NCBI GenBank assembly: GCA_963757125.1
Contig: CAVWQP010000009.1
Coordinates: forward strand, 1,426,001 to 1,490,000
DNA length: 64,000 bases
From: CAVVSD01 sp963757125
GTDB taxonomy: Bacteria > Actinomycetota > Thermoleophilia > Solirubrobacterales > Solirubrobacteraceae
Direction of reading: 5' to 3'
Shown here: piece by piece, positions 52,382 to 64,000 of the stretch
How the letters are laid out: the number at the start of each line of letters is the position of its first letter
Numbering within the stretch: position 1 is the stretch's first letter
The notes under the pieces: generated by a model
What the model was told of the DNA's origin: nothing
Seen by the model: the letters and a program-made list of their open reading frames with translations, nothing else
Database searches by the model: none
Position numbers and translations under genes: made by a program

Positions 52382-53202
52382 GGTCGAGCATCGGCGCCGA
52401 GCTGCTCGTCCTGCGCAAGCGCGCCGCGACGTGGATCCTGCTCGGCATCTGGACGCTGCTGGCGGTCTTCTTCGCCTACGTCATCCCCTACGCCCTGGAT
52501 CCGGCGGAGGACCCGGGCGGCCTCGGAGATCTCCTGCCGTCGGCGCTCGCCGGCACGCTCGCGGTCGGCTTCCCGTTCTTCGGCGGCGTGTTCGCGCTCA
52601 TGCTCGGGGTGTTCGCGGTGGGCAGCGACTTCGGGTGGGACACGCTGAAGTCGCGCTTCACGCAGGGACCGGGCCGCCTGCACGTGTTCGCCGCCAAGCT
52701 GGCGGCGCTCGGGATCGTCCTCGTGCCGTACGTCCTCGCGGTCTTCGTGGCGGGCGCGGTCGCGAGCCTCGTGATCGCGGGGATCGAGAGCGCTCCCGCC
52801 GACCTGCCGCCGGTGTGGCTGCTGCTCCGCGCGATGGCCGCCGGCTGGCTCGTGCTCGCCGCGTGGGCGGCGCTCGGGGTGCTGCTCGGGACGCTGACCC
52901 GCGGCACCTCGCTGGCGATCGGCGTCGGCATCCTCTACGCGCTCGTCGTCGAAGGCCTCATGGGCGCGCTCGCCGCGAGCGTCGGCGTGCTCGAGCCGGT
53001 GGGAGAGGTGCTCCTGCGCGCGGACGGCTACTCGCTGGCGACGGCGCTGGGCGCATCGGTCGCCGACGTCGGCTCCAACGGCCCCGGGTCCTACAGCGGC
53101 GCGCTCGGCGGCACCGGCCAGGCGGTCGGCCTGCTCCTGGCGTCCGTCGCGGCCTTCGCCGGGCTCGCCGCGCTGCTGCTGCGGCGCCGGGACGTCGTCT
53201 AG
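52378..53202 (+). CDS. ABC-2 exporter permease
   Basis: The 274-residue membrane protein has about six helices: one after MRSSIGAELLVLRKRA, a long extracytoplasmic stretch, and a C-terminal block ending RRRDVV. GSDFGWDTLKSRFTQGPGR is the typical cytoplasmic coupling element of ABC-2 permeases. It forms the exporter with the coupled ATPase. The substrate is unknown. Confidence 0.9.
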   Translation: MRSSIGAELLVLRKRAATWILLGIWTLLAVFFAYVIPYALDPAEDPGGLGDLLPSALAGTLAVGFPFFGGVFALMLGVFAVGSDFGWDTLKSRFTQGPGRLHVFAAKLAALGIVLVPYVLAVFVAGAVASLVIAGIESAPADLPPVWLLLRAMAAGWLVLAAWAALGVLLGTLTRGTSLAIGVGILYALVVEGLMGALAASVGVLEPVGEVLLRADGYSLATALGASVADVGSNGPGSYSGALGGTGQAVGLLLASVAAFAGLAALLLRRRDVV

Positions 53203-53207
53203 GGCCG

Positions 53208-55520
53208 CTAGCCCGTGCCCGGCGTCGCGCCGCCGGCGGACGGCGCGGCGCCGCCCGCGGGATCCGGCGTCTGCGGCGTCGGCTGCGCGGGTGTCGGCGT
53301 CGCCGGCGCGGGCTGGGCCGGGGTCTGCGGCGTCGGCTGCGTGGGGTCGGGCGCGGGGGTGGGCGTGGCCGTCGTCGGGGCGACGCCGCCGCCGTTCGGC
53401 GCCTGCTGCGGCGAGGTCCCGGTGTCGGGGGTGGCCGTGTCGCTCGGGGTCGTGGCGCTGCCCGGCGTGGGCACCGGAGTCGTCGTCGTGGGGACGTCGC
53501 CGAGGCCCGCCTCGCGGCACTTCTCGGTCTTCTTGGCGTCCGCGTCCTCACACTGCTTCGCGAGCTTCTGCTGGAAGAGCGCCCGCGTGCTGAGCATGAA
53601 CTGCTTCCAGATCGAGGCCGGGTACGTGCCGCCCGACACCGGCGAGCCGCGCCACTCGGTCTCCATCGGCTTCAGGCGGTCCGGGTAGCCGACCCAGACG
53701 GCGACCGTCATCGAGCCCGAGGCGCCGACGAACCAGGCGTCGCCGTAGTTCTCGGTCGTGCCGGTCTTGCCCCACTGCGGGACGTTGGCGCCGAGGTTCG
53801 CGTTCTTCGCCGTGCCGCTGGTGAGCACGCCCTGCAGCACCCGCGTCGTCTCGGCGGCCACGGCGGTGGGGATGACCCGCGTGCGCTCGCGCTTGTTCGT
53901 GTCGAGCACGTCGGACTTGTCGTCGCGCAGCGCGACCTTCGTGATGCCGACGGGGCCGTCCTTCGCGGTGCCCAGCGTCCCGGTCACGCGCAGGCCGCCC
54001 TCGGCCAGGCTGGAGTAGGCGTGGGCCATGTCCAGCGCGGTGACGCCGGTGTTCAGGCCGCCGAGCGTCATCGCGGGGTTGCGCGAGACGGGCGTCCGGA
54101 TGCCGAGCTCCTTCGCGTTGCGCGCCACCCGCTTCAGGCCCGCCTTCATGCCCACCTGCACGTAGACGGAGTTGTCGGAGAGCGCGGTCGCGGACGCGAG
54201 GCTTGCCGAGCCGAGGTAGGAGTCCTCGTAGTTGTTGACGACGAACTTCTCCTTGCCGTTCGTGCCCGGCACGGTCACGGTCAGCTTCTTGGACGCCCAC
54301 ACCGAGCTCGGCGAGATGCCGCGCTGGATGGCGGTCGCGAGCACGAACGCCTTGAACGCCGAGCCCGGCTGGCGCTGGCCCTGCGTCGCCAGGTTGAACG
54401 GGTGCGACGCGAAGTCCTCGCCGCCGACCATCGCCCGCACCTCGCCCGTCGCGTTGTCGATCGCGACGAGCGACGCCTGGGGCCCGCCGGGGGCGCTGAG
54501 CCACGCGTTGACCGACTGCTCCGCCGCCTGCTGCAGCTTGACGTCGAGCGTCGTGGAGATGCGCAGGCCGCCCTCGAACGCGCGTCGCGCGCCGTAGCGA
54601 TCGGCGATCTGCTGGCGGATCCAGCTGACGAAGTAGGCCGCGCGCGAGCTGTTCGTGCCGACGGAGGGCGGGCGGATGTCGGTCTTCGCCGGCAGAGCCT
54701 CCTCGATCCCGCGCTGGTACTCGTCCGGCGTGAGGTAGCCCTGCTGGCGCATGCGCAGGAGCACGAGGTCGCGCCGCTTCTTGGCGGCGACCGGGTTCGC
54801 GACGGGGTCGTACATGCTGGGCGAGGACACGACCCCTGCGAGCAGCGCCGCCTCCGCCGGCGTGAGCTCGCTGGCGCAGCGCCGACCGCCGCGGCCGCAG
54901 CCGTCGTGCTGGACGCCGAAGTACGTGCGCGCGGCCGACTCGATCCCGTACGCGCCGTTGCCGAAGTAGATCGAGTTCAGGTACTCGGTGAGGATCTTCT
55001 CCTTCGACCACTTGCGCGTGAGGTGGAAGGCCAGCGCGGCCTCGCGGGCCTTCTGGAGGATCGTCCGCTGGTCCTGCGCGGCGAGGGCCGTCTTCACGAA
55101 CTGCTGGGCGATCGTCGAACCGCCCTGGACCGTCTTGCGCTCGATGACGTCCTGGAAGAGCGCGCGCCCGATGCCCTTCAGATCCACGCCGGAGTTCTGG
55201 TAGAAGCGGCGGTCCTCGATGGCCACGATCGCATGCTGCATCGAGAGGCTGATCTCGTCGGACTTCAGGATGACGCGGCTGTTGTTCGAGGTCAGCTCGC
55301 CGAGGAACTGGCCGTTGCGGTCGTACAGCACGGAGTTCCGGGCACGCTGGAACTCGGCCCGGTTCTCGATGTCCGGAAGATCGGCTGCGACGGCCATCAT
55401 CATCCCGAACGCGGTCGACAGGAGCGCGATCAGGGAGAGGCCGGCGACGATGAGCAGCAGCCGGAGCTTCTTGAGGCGTGGCCGTGGGCGCACGGGACCC
55501 GTTCTAGCATTGTCGGTCAT
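53208..55520 (-). CDS. class A penicillin-binding protein (bifunctional transglycosylase/transpeptidase)
   Basis: The 770-residue peptidoglycan synthase has an N-terminal membrane anchor (about 20-45). A GT51 transglycosylase domain follows (catalytic Glu in AIEDRRFY about residue 100, KTVQGGSTIAQQFVK). The transpeptidase domain has S387-x-x-K390 in PGSAFKAF, SDNSVYVQ (SxN) and WGKTGTTENYGDAW (KTG). The last about 130 residues are low-complexity Pro/Thr/Ala, a likely extended cell-wall tail. Its ATG shares two bases with the tyrS ATG on the other strand. Confidence 0.96.
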   Translation of the reverse strand: MTDNARTGPVRPRPRLKKLRLLLIVAGLSLIALLSTAFGMMMAVAADLPDIENRAEFQRARNSVLYDRNGQFLGELTSNNSRVILKSDEISLSMQHAIVAIEDRRFYQNSGVDLKGIGRALFQDVIERKTVQGGSTIAQQFVKTALAAQDQRTILQKAREAALAFHLTRKWSKEKILTEYLNSIYFGNGAYGIESAARTYFGVQHDGCGRGGRRCASELTPAEAALLAGVVSSPSMYDPVANPVAAKKRRDLVLLRMRQQGYLTPDEYQRGIEEALPAKTDIRPPSVGTNSSRAAYFVSWIRQQIADRYGARRAFEGGLRISTTLDVKLQQAAEQSVNAWLSAPGGPQASLVAIDNATGEVRAMVGGEDFASHPFNLATQGQRQPGSAFKAFVLATAIQRGISPSSVWASKKLTVTVPGTNGKEKFVVNNYEDSYLGSASLASATALSDNSVYVQVGMKAGLKRVARNAKELGIRTPVSRNPAMTLGGLNTGVTALDMAHAYSSLAEGGLRVTGTLGTAKDGPVGITKVALRDDKSDVLDTNKRERTRVIPTAVAAETTRVLQGVLTSGTAKNANLGANVPQWGKTGTTENYGDAWFVGASGSMTVAVWVGYPDRLKPMETEWRGSPVSGGTYPASIWKQFMLSTRALFQQKLAKQCEDADAKKTEKCREAGLGDVPTTTTPVPTPGSATTPSDTATPDTGTSPQQAPNGGGVAPTTATPTPAPDPTQPTPQTPAQPAPATPTPAQPTPQTPDPAGGAAPSAGGATPGTG
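55505..55510 (+). promoter_or_regulatory. -10 hexamer of tyrS (leaderless type)
   Basis: TAGCAT lies exactly 8 nt before ATG 55519. The hexamer is inside the first codons of the divergent penicillin-binding protein gene. Confidence 0.5.
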
Positions 55521-56685
55521 GGTCGCCCCCGTCCCGGACGCCGAGTTCCTCGCGCGCAACGCCGTCGACTGCCTCCCGTCCGGTGAGCTGGAGCGCAAGC
55601 TCGCACAGGGCCGTCCGCTGCGCGTGAAGCTCGGTCTGGACCCCACGGCGCCGGACGTGCACCTCGGTCACACGGTGGTCCTGCAGAAGCTCCGCGAGTT
55701 CCAGGACCTGGGTCATGTCGTGGTCCTCATCGTCGGCGACTACACCGCTCGCGTTGGCGATCCGAGCGGCCGCTCGTCGCTGCGGCCGCAGCTCTCGGGC
55801 GAGGAGATCGACGCGAACGCGCGCACGTACGCGGAGCAGGCCTTCAAGGTGCTCGACCGCGAGAAGACGGAGATGCGCTTCAACTCCGAGTGGCTCGACA
55901 TGTCCATGGAGGAGCTCTTCCGCCTCGCGCGCACGACCACCGTCGCGCAGATCCTCGAGCGCGACGACTTCGCCAAGCGCTTCGCCGCCCGCGAGCCCGT
56001 GTCGGTGCTCGAGCTGCTCTATCCCCTCATGCAGGGCTACGACTCGGTCGCGGTGCGCTCCGACGTCGAGCTCGGGGGCACCGACCAGAAGTTCAACCTG
56101 CTCCTCGGCCGCGACGTCCAGCGCTCGTACGGCCAGCCCGAGCAGGTGGCGCTCACCATGCCGATCCTCACGGGGGTCGACGGCGAGCGGAAGATGTCGA
56201 AGTCCCTCGGCAACCAGATCGGGGTCACCGAGGCGCCCGAGGAGATGTACGGGAAGACGATGCGCATCCCGGACACCGCGATGGACGGCTGGTACCGGCT
56301 CCTGCTCGGCGAGGAGCCGCCCGCGGACGCCTCAGCGCGCGACGCCAAGCACGCGCTCGCGCGAAGGCTCGTGGAGCGGTTCCACGGCGAGGAGGCGGCG
56401 GCCTCGGCCGCCGCGCACTTCGCGCGCGTCTTCGTCCAGGGTGACCAGCCGGAGGAGATCGACGAGGTGGTCGTGCCCGCCGGCCCGGTCCATCTGCCGG
56501 CCTTCATCGCCGAGCACATCGGCGGCTCGCGCTCGGAGGCGCGGCGCCTCCTGTCCCAGGGCGCCGTGCGCCTGGACGGCGAGCCGCTGGACGGCGCCGA
56601 GCTGGACGTCCCGGGCGAGCGCCTGGACGGCCGCGTCGTGCAGGTCGGACGGCGCCAGTTCCGCCGCATCCGCGTCGCTCCGTAG
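55519..56685 (+). CDS. tyrS: tyrosyl-tRNA synthetase
   Basis: The 388-residue class I synthetase charges tRNA-Tyr. It has the HIGH equivalent HLGHT (about 48-52), the tyrosine-pocket GYDSVAVRSDVELGGTDQKF, the KMSKS loop (K225 region, GERKMSKSLGN) and a C-terminal S4 RNA-binding domain (IGGSRSEARRLLSQGAVRL). The layout is the TyrRS form with an S4 domain. It has no ribosome-binding site, and the ATG overlaps the opposing ATG as CATG. Confidence 0.97.
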   Translation: MVAPVPDAEFLARNAVDCLPSGELERKLAQGRPLRVKLGLDPTAPDVHLGHTVVLQKLREFQDLGHVVVLIVGDYTARVGDPSGRSSLRPQLSGEEIDANARTYAEQAFKVLDREKTEMRFNSEWLDMSMEELFRLARTTTVAQILERDDFAKRFAAREPVSVLELLYPLMQGYDSVAVRSDVELGGTDQKFNLLLGRDVQRSYGQPEQVALTMPILTGVDGERKMSKSLGNQIGVTEAPEEMYGKTMRIPDTAMDGWYRLLLGEEPPADASARDAKHALARRLVERFHGEEAAASAAAHFARVFVQGDQPEEIDEVVVPAGPVHLPAFIAEHIGGSRSEARRLLSQGAVRLDGEPLDGAELDVPGERLDGRVVQVGRRQFRRIRVAP

Positions 56686-56693
56686 GCGGATTC

Positions 56694-56712
56694 CGCGGAG
56701 TCGTGCTCCGCG
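56694..56712 (+). terminator. short hairpin after tyrS
   Basis: CGCGGAG, loop TCGTG, CTCCGCG forms a 7-bp perfect stem 9 nt after the tyrS stop. It may end the tyrS message before the rRNA promoter region. Confidence 0.45.
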
Positions 56713-57044
56713 TGCGCTATATTCGTCGCCGCCCGACCCGGTGGTCCTGCACCGGCTCCCCAGGGAGCGCGGATGGTGCTAGTCTGGTCGGTCCGTACCG
56801 CAGAGCCTCGGCGCTCTGCGCGTCGACGAGAGGGAGAACCCCTCTCACGAGCGGCGCGACGGTCTTTGAAAACTCAACAGCATGCGTACCTCGGATCTTT
56901 CGAGATCCGTTGTACGTCCAGGTTTTACCCCTCGGGAATCCGAGGGGCGATTAGCCAATACTCGTCATGACGCGAAGTCGGCACTGTGTACGCCGGCTCG
57001 CAAAACCAGGTCATGACAACTCTCATGAAGAAGTCAAGTAGTTC
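56713..57044 (+). promoter_or_regulatory. rRNA promoter/leader region
   Basis: No gene lies here. Two -10-like hexamers, TATATT (56718-56723) and TAGTCT (56780-56785), could start the rRNA transcript. The leader has a boxA-like TCTTTGAAAA and a 5' processing arm (56861-56885) complementary to 58694-58718. It also has a UUCG-capped hairpin (56892-56909) and an 8-bp hairpin CCCCTCGG/CCGAGGGG (56928-56947). Promoter placement is tentative; the pairing is directly visible. Confidence 0.55.
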
Positions 57045-61821
<4,777 letters not shown>

Positions 61822-61889
61822 ATAACTTCGTGATATCCAGTGATGTGACACTGTGCAGTTTTGAGGGGCCGCCTGGGAGCTCTCAGCGA

Positions 61890-62008
61890 TTTCCGGTGGC
61901 CTTAGCGAGAGGGAAACACCTCTTCCCATTCCGAACAGAGCAGTTAAGCCTCTCAGCGCCGATGGTACTTGGCCCGCAAGGGCCCGGGAGAGTAGGACGC
62001 CGCCGGTT
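61890..62008 (+). rRNA. rrf: 5S ribosomal RNA
   Basis: About 119 nt; the terminal helix pairs TTCCGGTGGC at the 5' side with GCCGCCGG at the 3' side. CACCTCTTCCCATTCCGAAC and the loop-E region GATGGTACTTGG are diagnostic. Ends are estimated. The 23S-5S spacer (61822-61889) holds the 3' arm of the 23S processing stem. Confidence 0.93.
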
Positions 62009-62019
62009 TCTTCAGTGCA

Positions 62020-62042
62020 CGAGCCGCCCCCAGGGCGGCTCG
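62020..62042 (+). terminator. rRNA operon terminator hairpin
   Basis: CGAGCCGCCC, loop CCA, GGGCGGCTCG: a 10-bp perfect stem 11 nt after the 5S end, followed by a T-enriched stretch. It is the strongest terminator candidate in the window. Confidence 0.8.
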
Positions 62043-62088
62043 TCGTCGTTGTGGGACGATCCTGCGGCAGATGGGTAGGGAGGCGGAC

Positions 62089-64000
62089 ATGCCAAGACTC
62101 CGCGTAGCCGTCGATGTCGGCGGGACCTTCACCGACGTGTTCGTCCTCGATGAGGACAGCGGGGGCGTGCACGTCGCCAAGGTCCCGAGCACACCCTCGG
62201 ACCCGATGGAGGGGGTGATGGCCGGCGTCGAGGCGGGAGGCGTGGAGCTCTCAGACGTCTCGCTCTTCTCCCACGGGACCACCGTCGCCACCAACGCGCT
62301 CATCACCCGGCGCTTCGAGGCCGCCGCCATGGTGACGACCCGCAACTTCCGCGACGTCCTCGAGATCCGGCGCGGCACGAAGGACGACCTGTGGGACGCC
62401 TACAAGGACGTCACGCCGCCGTACATCCGCCGCAGGGACCGCTTCGAGGTGACCGAGCGGACCGACTACGTGGGTACGGTGACGACGCCGCTGGACGAGG
62501 ACGAGGCGCGCGCACTGGCCGCCCGCCTGAAGCGGCGCGAGGTGAAGACCGTCGCGGTCTGCTTCGTGAACTCCTACGCGAACCCGGCGAACGAGATCCG
62601 GATGCGCGAGATCCTGGAGGAGGAGCTGCCGGACGTGTTCGTGTCCACCTCGAGCGAGACGCTGCCTGAGATCTTCGAGTTCGAGCGCTTCTCGACGACC
62701 GTGGCCAACGCGGTGCTCTCCCCGCTGGTGTCGGGCTACGTCGAGCGCCTCGAGCAGCGCCTTGAGGACGGCGGGTACGAGGGCGACCTCCTGATCCTGC
62801 ACTCCGGCGGCGGCGTCATGACGGGCAAGCTCGTCCGCCGCTTCGCCGGCCGGATCGCCGCCTCGGGGATCGCGGCGGGCGCCATCGCCTGCCGGCACAT
62901 CGCCGGGCTGAGCGGGTTCGAGAACGCCATCGGCCTCGACATGGGCGGCACGAGCACGGACATCTCGCTCGTGCACGACGGGGAGATGCGCACCACGAAC
63001 GAGTGGGGCGTCGAGTACGGCCACCCGATCTGCTTCCCGAGCATCGAGATCCTCACGATCGGCGCCGGCGGCGGCTCGCTCGCGTGGATCGACCCCGCAG
63101 GGTCGCTGCGCAACGGCCCGCAGTCCGCGGGCGCCGATCCCGGGACCCGCGTGCTACCAGCGCGGCGGGGAGGAGCCGACGAACACGGACGCCAACGTCG
63201 TCCTGGGCCGCCTGGGCGGCGAGCTCGTCGGCGGCGCGGTGACGCTCGACGTCGACGCGGCGTCCGACGCGGTCGGCCGCATCGGCGGGGAGCTCTCGCT
63301 CGACGTCACCGAGACCGCCCGCGCGATCCTGCGCGTCGCGAACGCGAACATGGCCGACGCCGTGCGCCTCATCTCCATCCGCCGCGGCTACGACCCGCGC
63401 GAGTTCGCGCTCGTCGTGTTCGGCGGCGCCGGCGCGCTGCACGGCGCCGCGCTGGCAAAGGAGCTGGGCATCCCGACCGTCCTGGTGCCCCCGCACCCGG
63501 GGATCACCTCGGCGCTCGGCTGCCTGCTCGTGGACGTGCGCCACGACCTCTCGGAGATGTACCTGCGCAACATCGACGACGCCAGCCCGGAGGAGATCGA
63601 CGCCGAGTTCGGCACGCTGGAGGAGGAGGGGCGCGCGCGCCTGGAGGCGGAGGGCGTGCCGGAGGACCGCATGTCCTTCCAGCGCACGATCGCGATGCGC
63701 TACCTGGGCCAATGGCGGTCGCTGTCGGTCGAGATCCCCGAGGGGCCGGTGGACATGCCCACGCTCGTCGCGCAGTTCCACGAGGAGCACGAGCGCGAGT
63801 TCGCCTACAAGCGCGAGGACGGAGCGCCGGTCGAGATCTACCAGCTCGCACTGCGCGCGGTGGGCATCACGCCCAAGCCCGAGCTGACCCGCCACGAGCC
63901 CGAGCCCGACGCCGCGCTCCCCGACCCGGTGGCGCGCCGGCCGGTGCACTTCGACGAGGAGGACGACGCCGTCGACACGCCCGTGTTCGACCGCGACACG
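62089..64000 (+). CDS. hydantoinase/5-oxoprolinase subunit A, partial and interrupted by a +1 frameshift
   Basis: This HyuA-type ATP-dependent hydrolase belongs to the actin/hexokinase ATPase fold. It opens RVAVDVGGTFTDVFVLDE (phosphate 1), then SHGTTVATNALI, LILHSGGGVMT and IGLDMGGTSTDISLV. In frame one it reads to about codon 352 (SAGADPGT). The rest (CYQRGGEEPTNTDANVVLGR through VFGGAGALHG and VPPHPGITSALGC) is in another frame. Removing one base near 63145 (the A in GGGACCC) restores GADPGPACY. The gene runs off the right edge, so the C-terminus and any HyuB partner are not seen. ATG 62089 has GGGAGG upstream. The substrate (hydantoin, oxoproline or another lactam) is undetermined. Confidence 0.88.
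   Translation, partial: MPRLRVAVDVGGTFTDVFVLDEDSGGVHVAKVPSTPSDPMEGVMAGVEAGGVELSDVSLFSHGTTVATNALITRRFEAAAMVTTRNFRDVLEIRRGTKDDLWDAYKDVTPPYIRRRDRFEVTERTDYVGTVTTPLDEDEARALAARLKRREVKTVAVCFVNSYANPANEIRMREILEEELPDVFVSTSSETLPEIFEFERFSTTVANAVLSPLVSGYVERLEQRLEDGGYEGDLLILHSGGGVMTGKLVRRFAGRIAASGIAAGAIACRHIAGLSGFENAIGLDMGGTSTDISLVHDGEMRTTNEWGVEYGHPICFPSIEILTIGAGGGSLAWIDPAGSLRNGPQSAGADPGTRVLPARRGGADEHGRQRRPGPPGRRARRRRGDARRRRGVRRGRPHRRGALARRHRDRPRDPARREREHGRRRAPHLHPPRLRPARVRARRVRRRRRAARRRAGKGAGHPDRPGAPAPGDHLGARLPARGRAPRPLGDVPAQHRRRQPGGDRRRVRHAGGGGARAPGGGGRAGGPHVLPAHDRDALPGPMAVAVGRDPRGAGGHAHARRAVPRGARARVRLQARGRSAGRDLPARTARGGHHAQARADPPRARARRRAPRPGGAPAGALRRGGRRRRHARVRPRH

Overview
The window is a GC-rich chromosomal segment of an actinobacterium, most likely Thermoleophilia (Solirubrobacterales/Conexibacter-like). 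That placement rests on the strong G/C third-position bias, the actinobacterial style of short overlapping operons with GTG starts, a 16S of this type, and a 23S that seems to lack the long helix-54 insertion of most Actinobacteria. It is recognition from the sequence, not a database result. The content is core and catabolic metabolism. I see no phage, transposon, CRISPR array or tRNA gene.

Layout. 1-9 kb: a menaquinone locus with two arms diverging from a 21-bp gap. The minus arm is menB-menA-menC, a secreted alpha/beta hydrolase and a RibD/DHFR-like gene running off the left edge. The plus arm is menE, a methyltransferase that could be MenG, and an MFS exporter. 8-12.3 kb: ilvC, a small membrane protein, serC and serA. 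12.5-20.2 kb: a 4-hydroxyphenylacetate/homoprotocatechuate meta-cleavage cluster. It has a DapA-family aldolase and a FAH-RraA fusion on the minus strand, then hpaE-hpaD and hpaC-hpaB on the plus strand, and an IclR regulator. 20.2-22.2 kb: a GCS2-type carboxylate-amine ligase overlapping a class-I GATase-like gamma-glutamyl hydrolase. 22.3-26.5 kb: a complete sugar ABC importer. 26.6-31.6 kb: a complete Liv-type ABC importer with a strong promoter that carries a palindrome. 31.6-34.5 kb: a ParB-domain protein, an APC permease and a UspA protein.

34.5-49.6 kb is the branched-chain amino-acid region. It holds a short leucine-rich leader peptide, leuA, an HMG-CoA-lyase-like gene and a secreted M1 peptidase. 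These are followed by an XRE-cupin regulator, leuC, leuD, a methyltransferase, leuB, ilvE, cimA and a DegT aminotransferase, nearly all touching or overlapping. An aldo/keto reductase, argH and a 3-methyladenine glycosylase follow. 49.6-53.2 kb: a NarL-type two-component system divergent from a two-gene ABC exporter. 53.2-56.7 kb: a class A penicillin-binding protein and tyrS, whose start codons overlap head to head. 56.7-62.0 kb: one rRNA operon (16S-23S-5S) with no spacer tRNA and clear precursor-processing stems. 62.1-64 kb: the start of a hydantoinase/oxoprolinase subunit A gene cut by the right edge.

Three patterns stand out. First, five otherwise intact genes (menB, menE, leuA, cimA, hyuA) each contain exactly one extra base, which looks like sequence error or recent decay. 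Second, many first-in-operon genes show a TANNNT -10 hexamer 6-8 nt before the start codon, exactly 8 nt in six cases, which predicts widespread leaderless mRNAs. Third, leuA is preceded by a 15-codon peptide with six consecutive Leu codons that form a hairpin with a ribosome-binding sequence. This is a strong candidate leucine-responsive attenuator.
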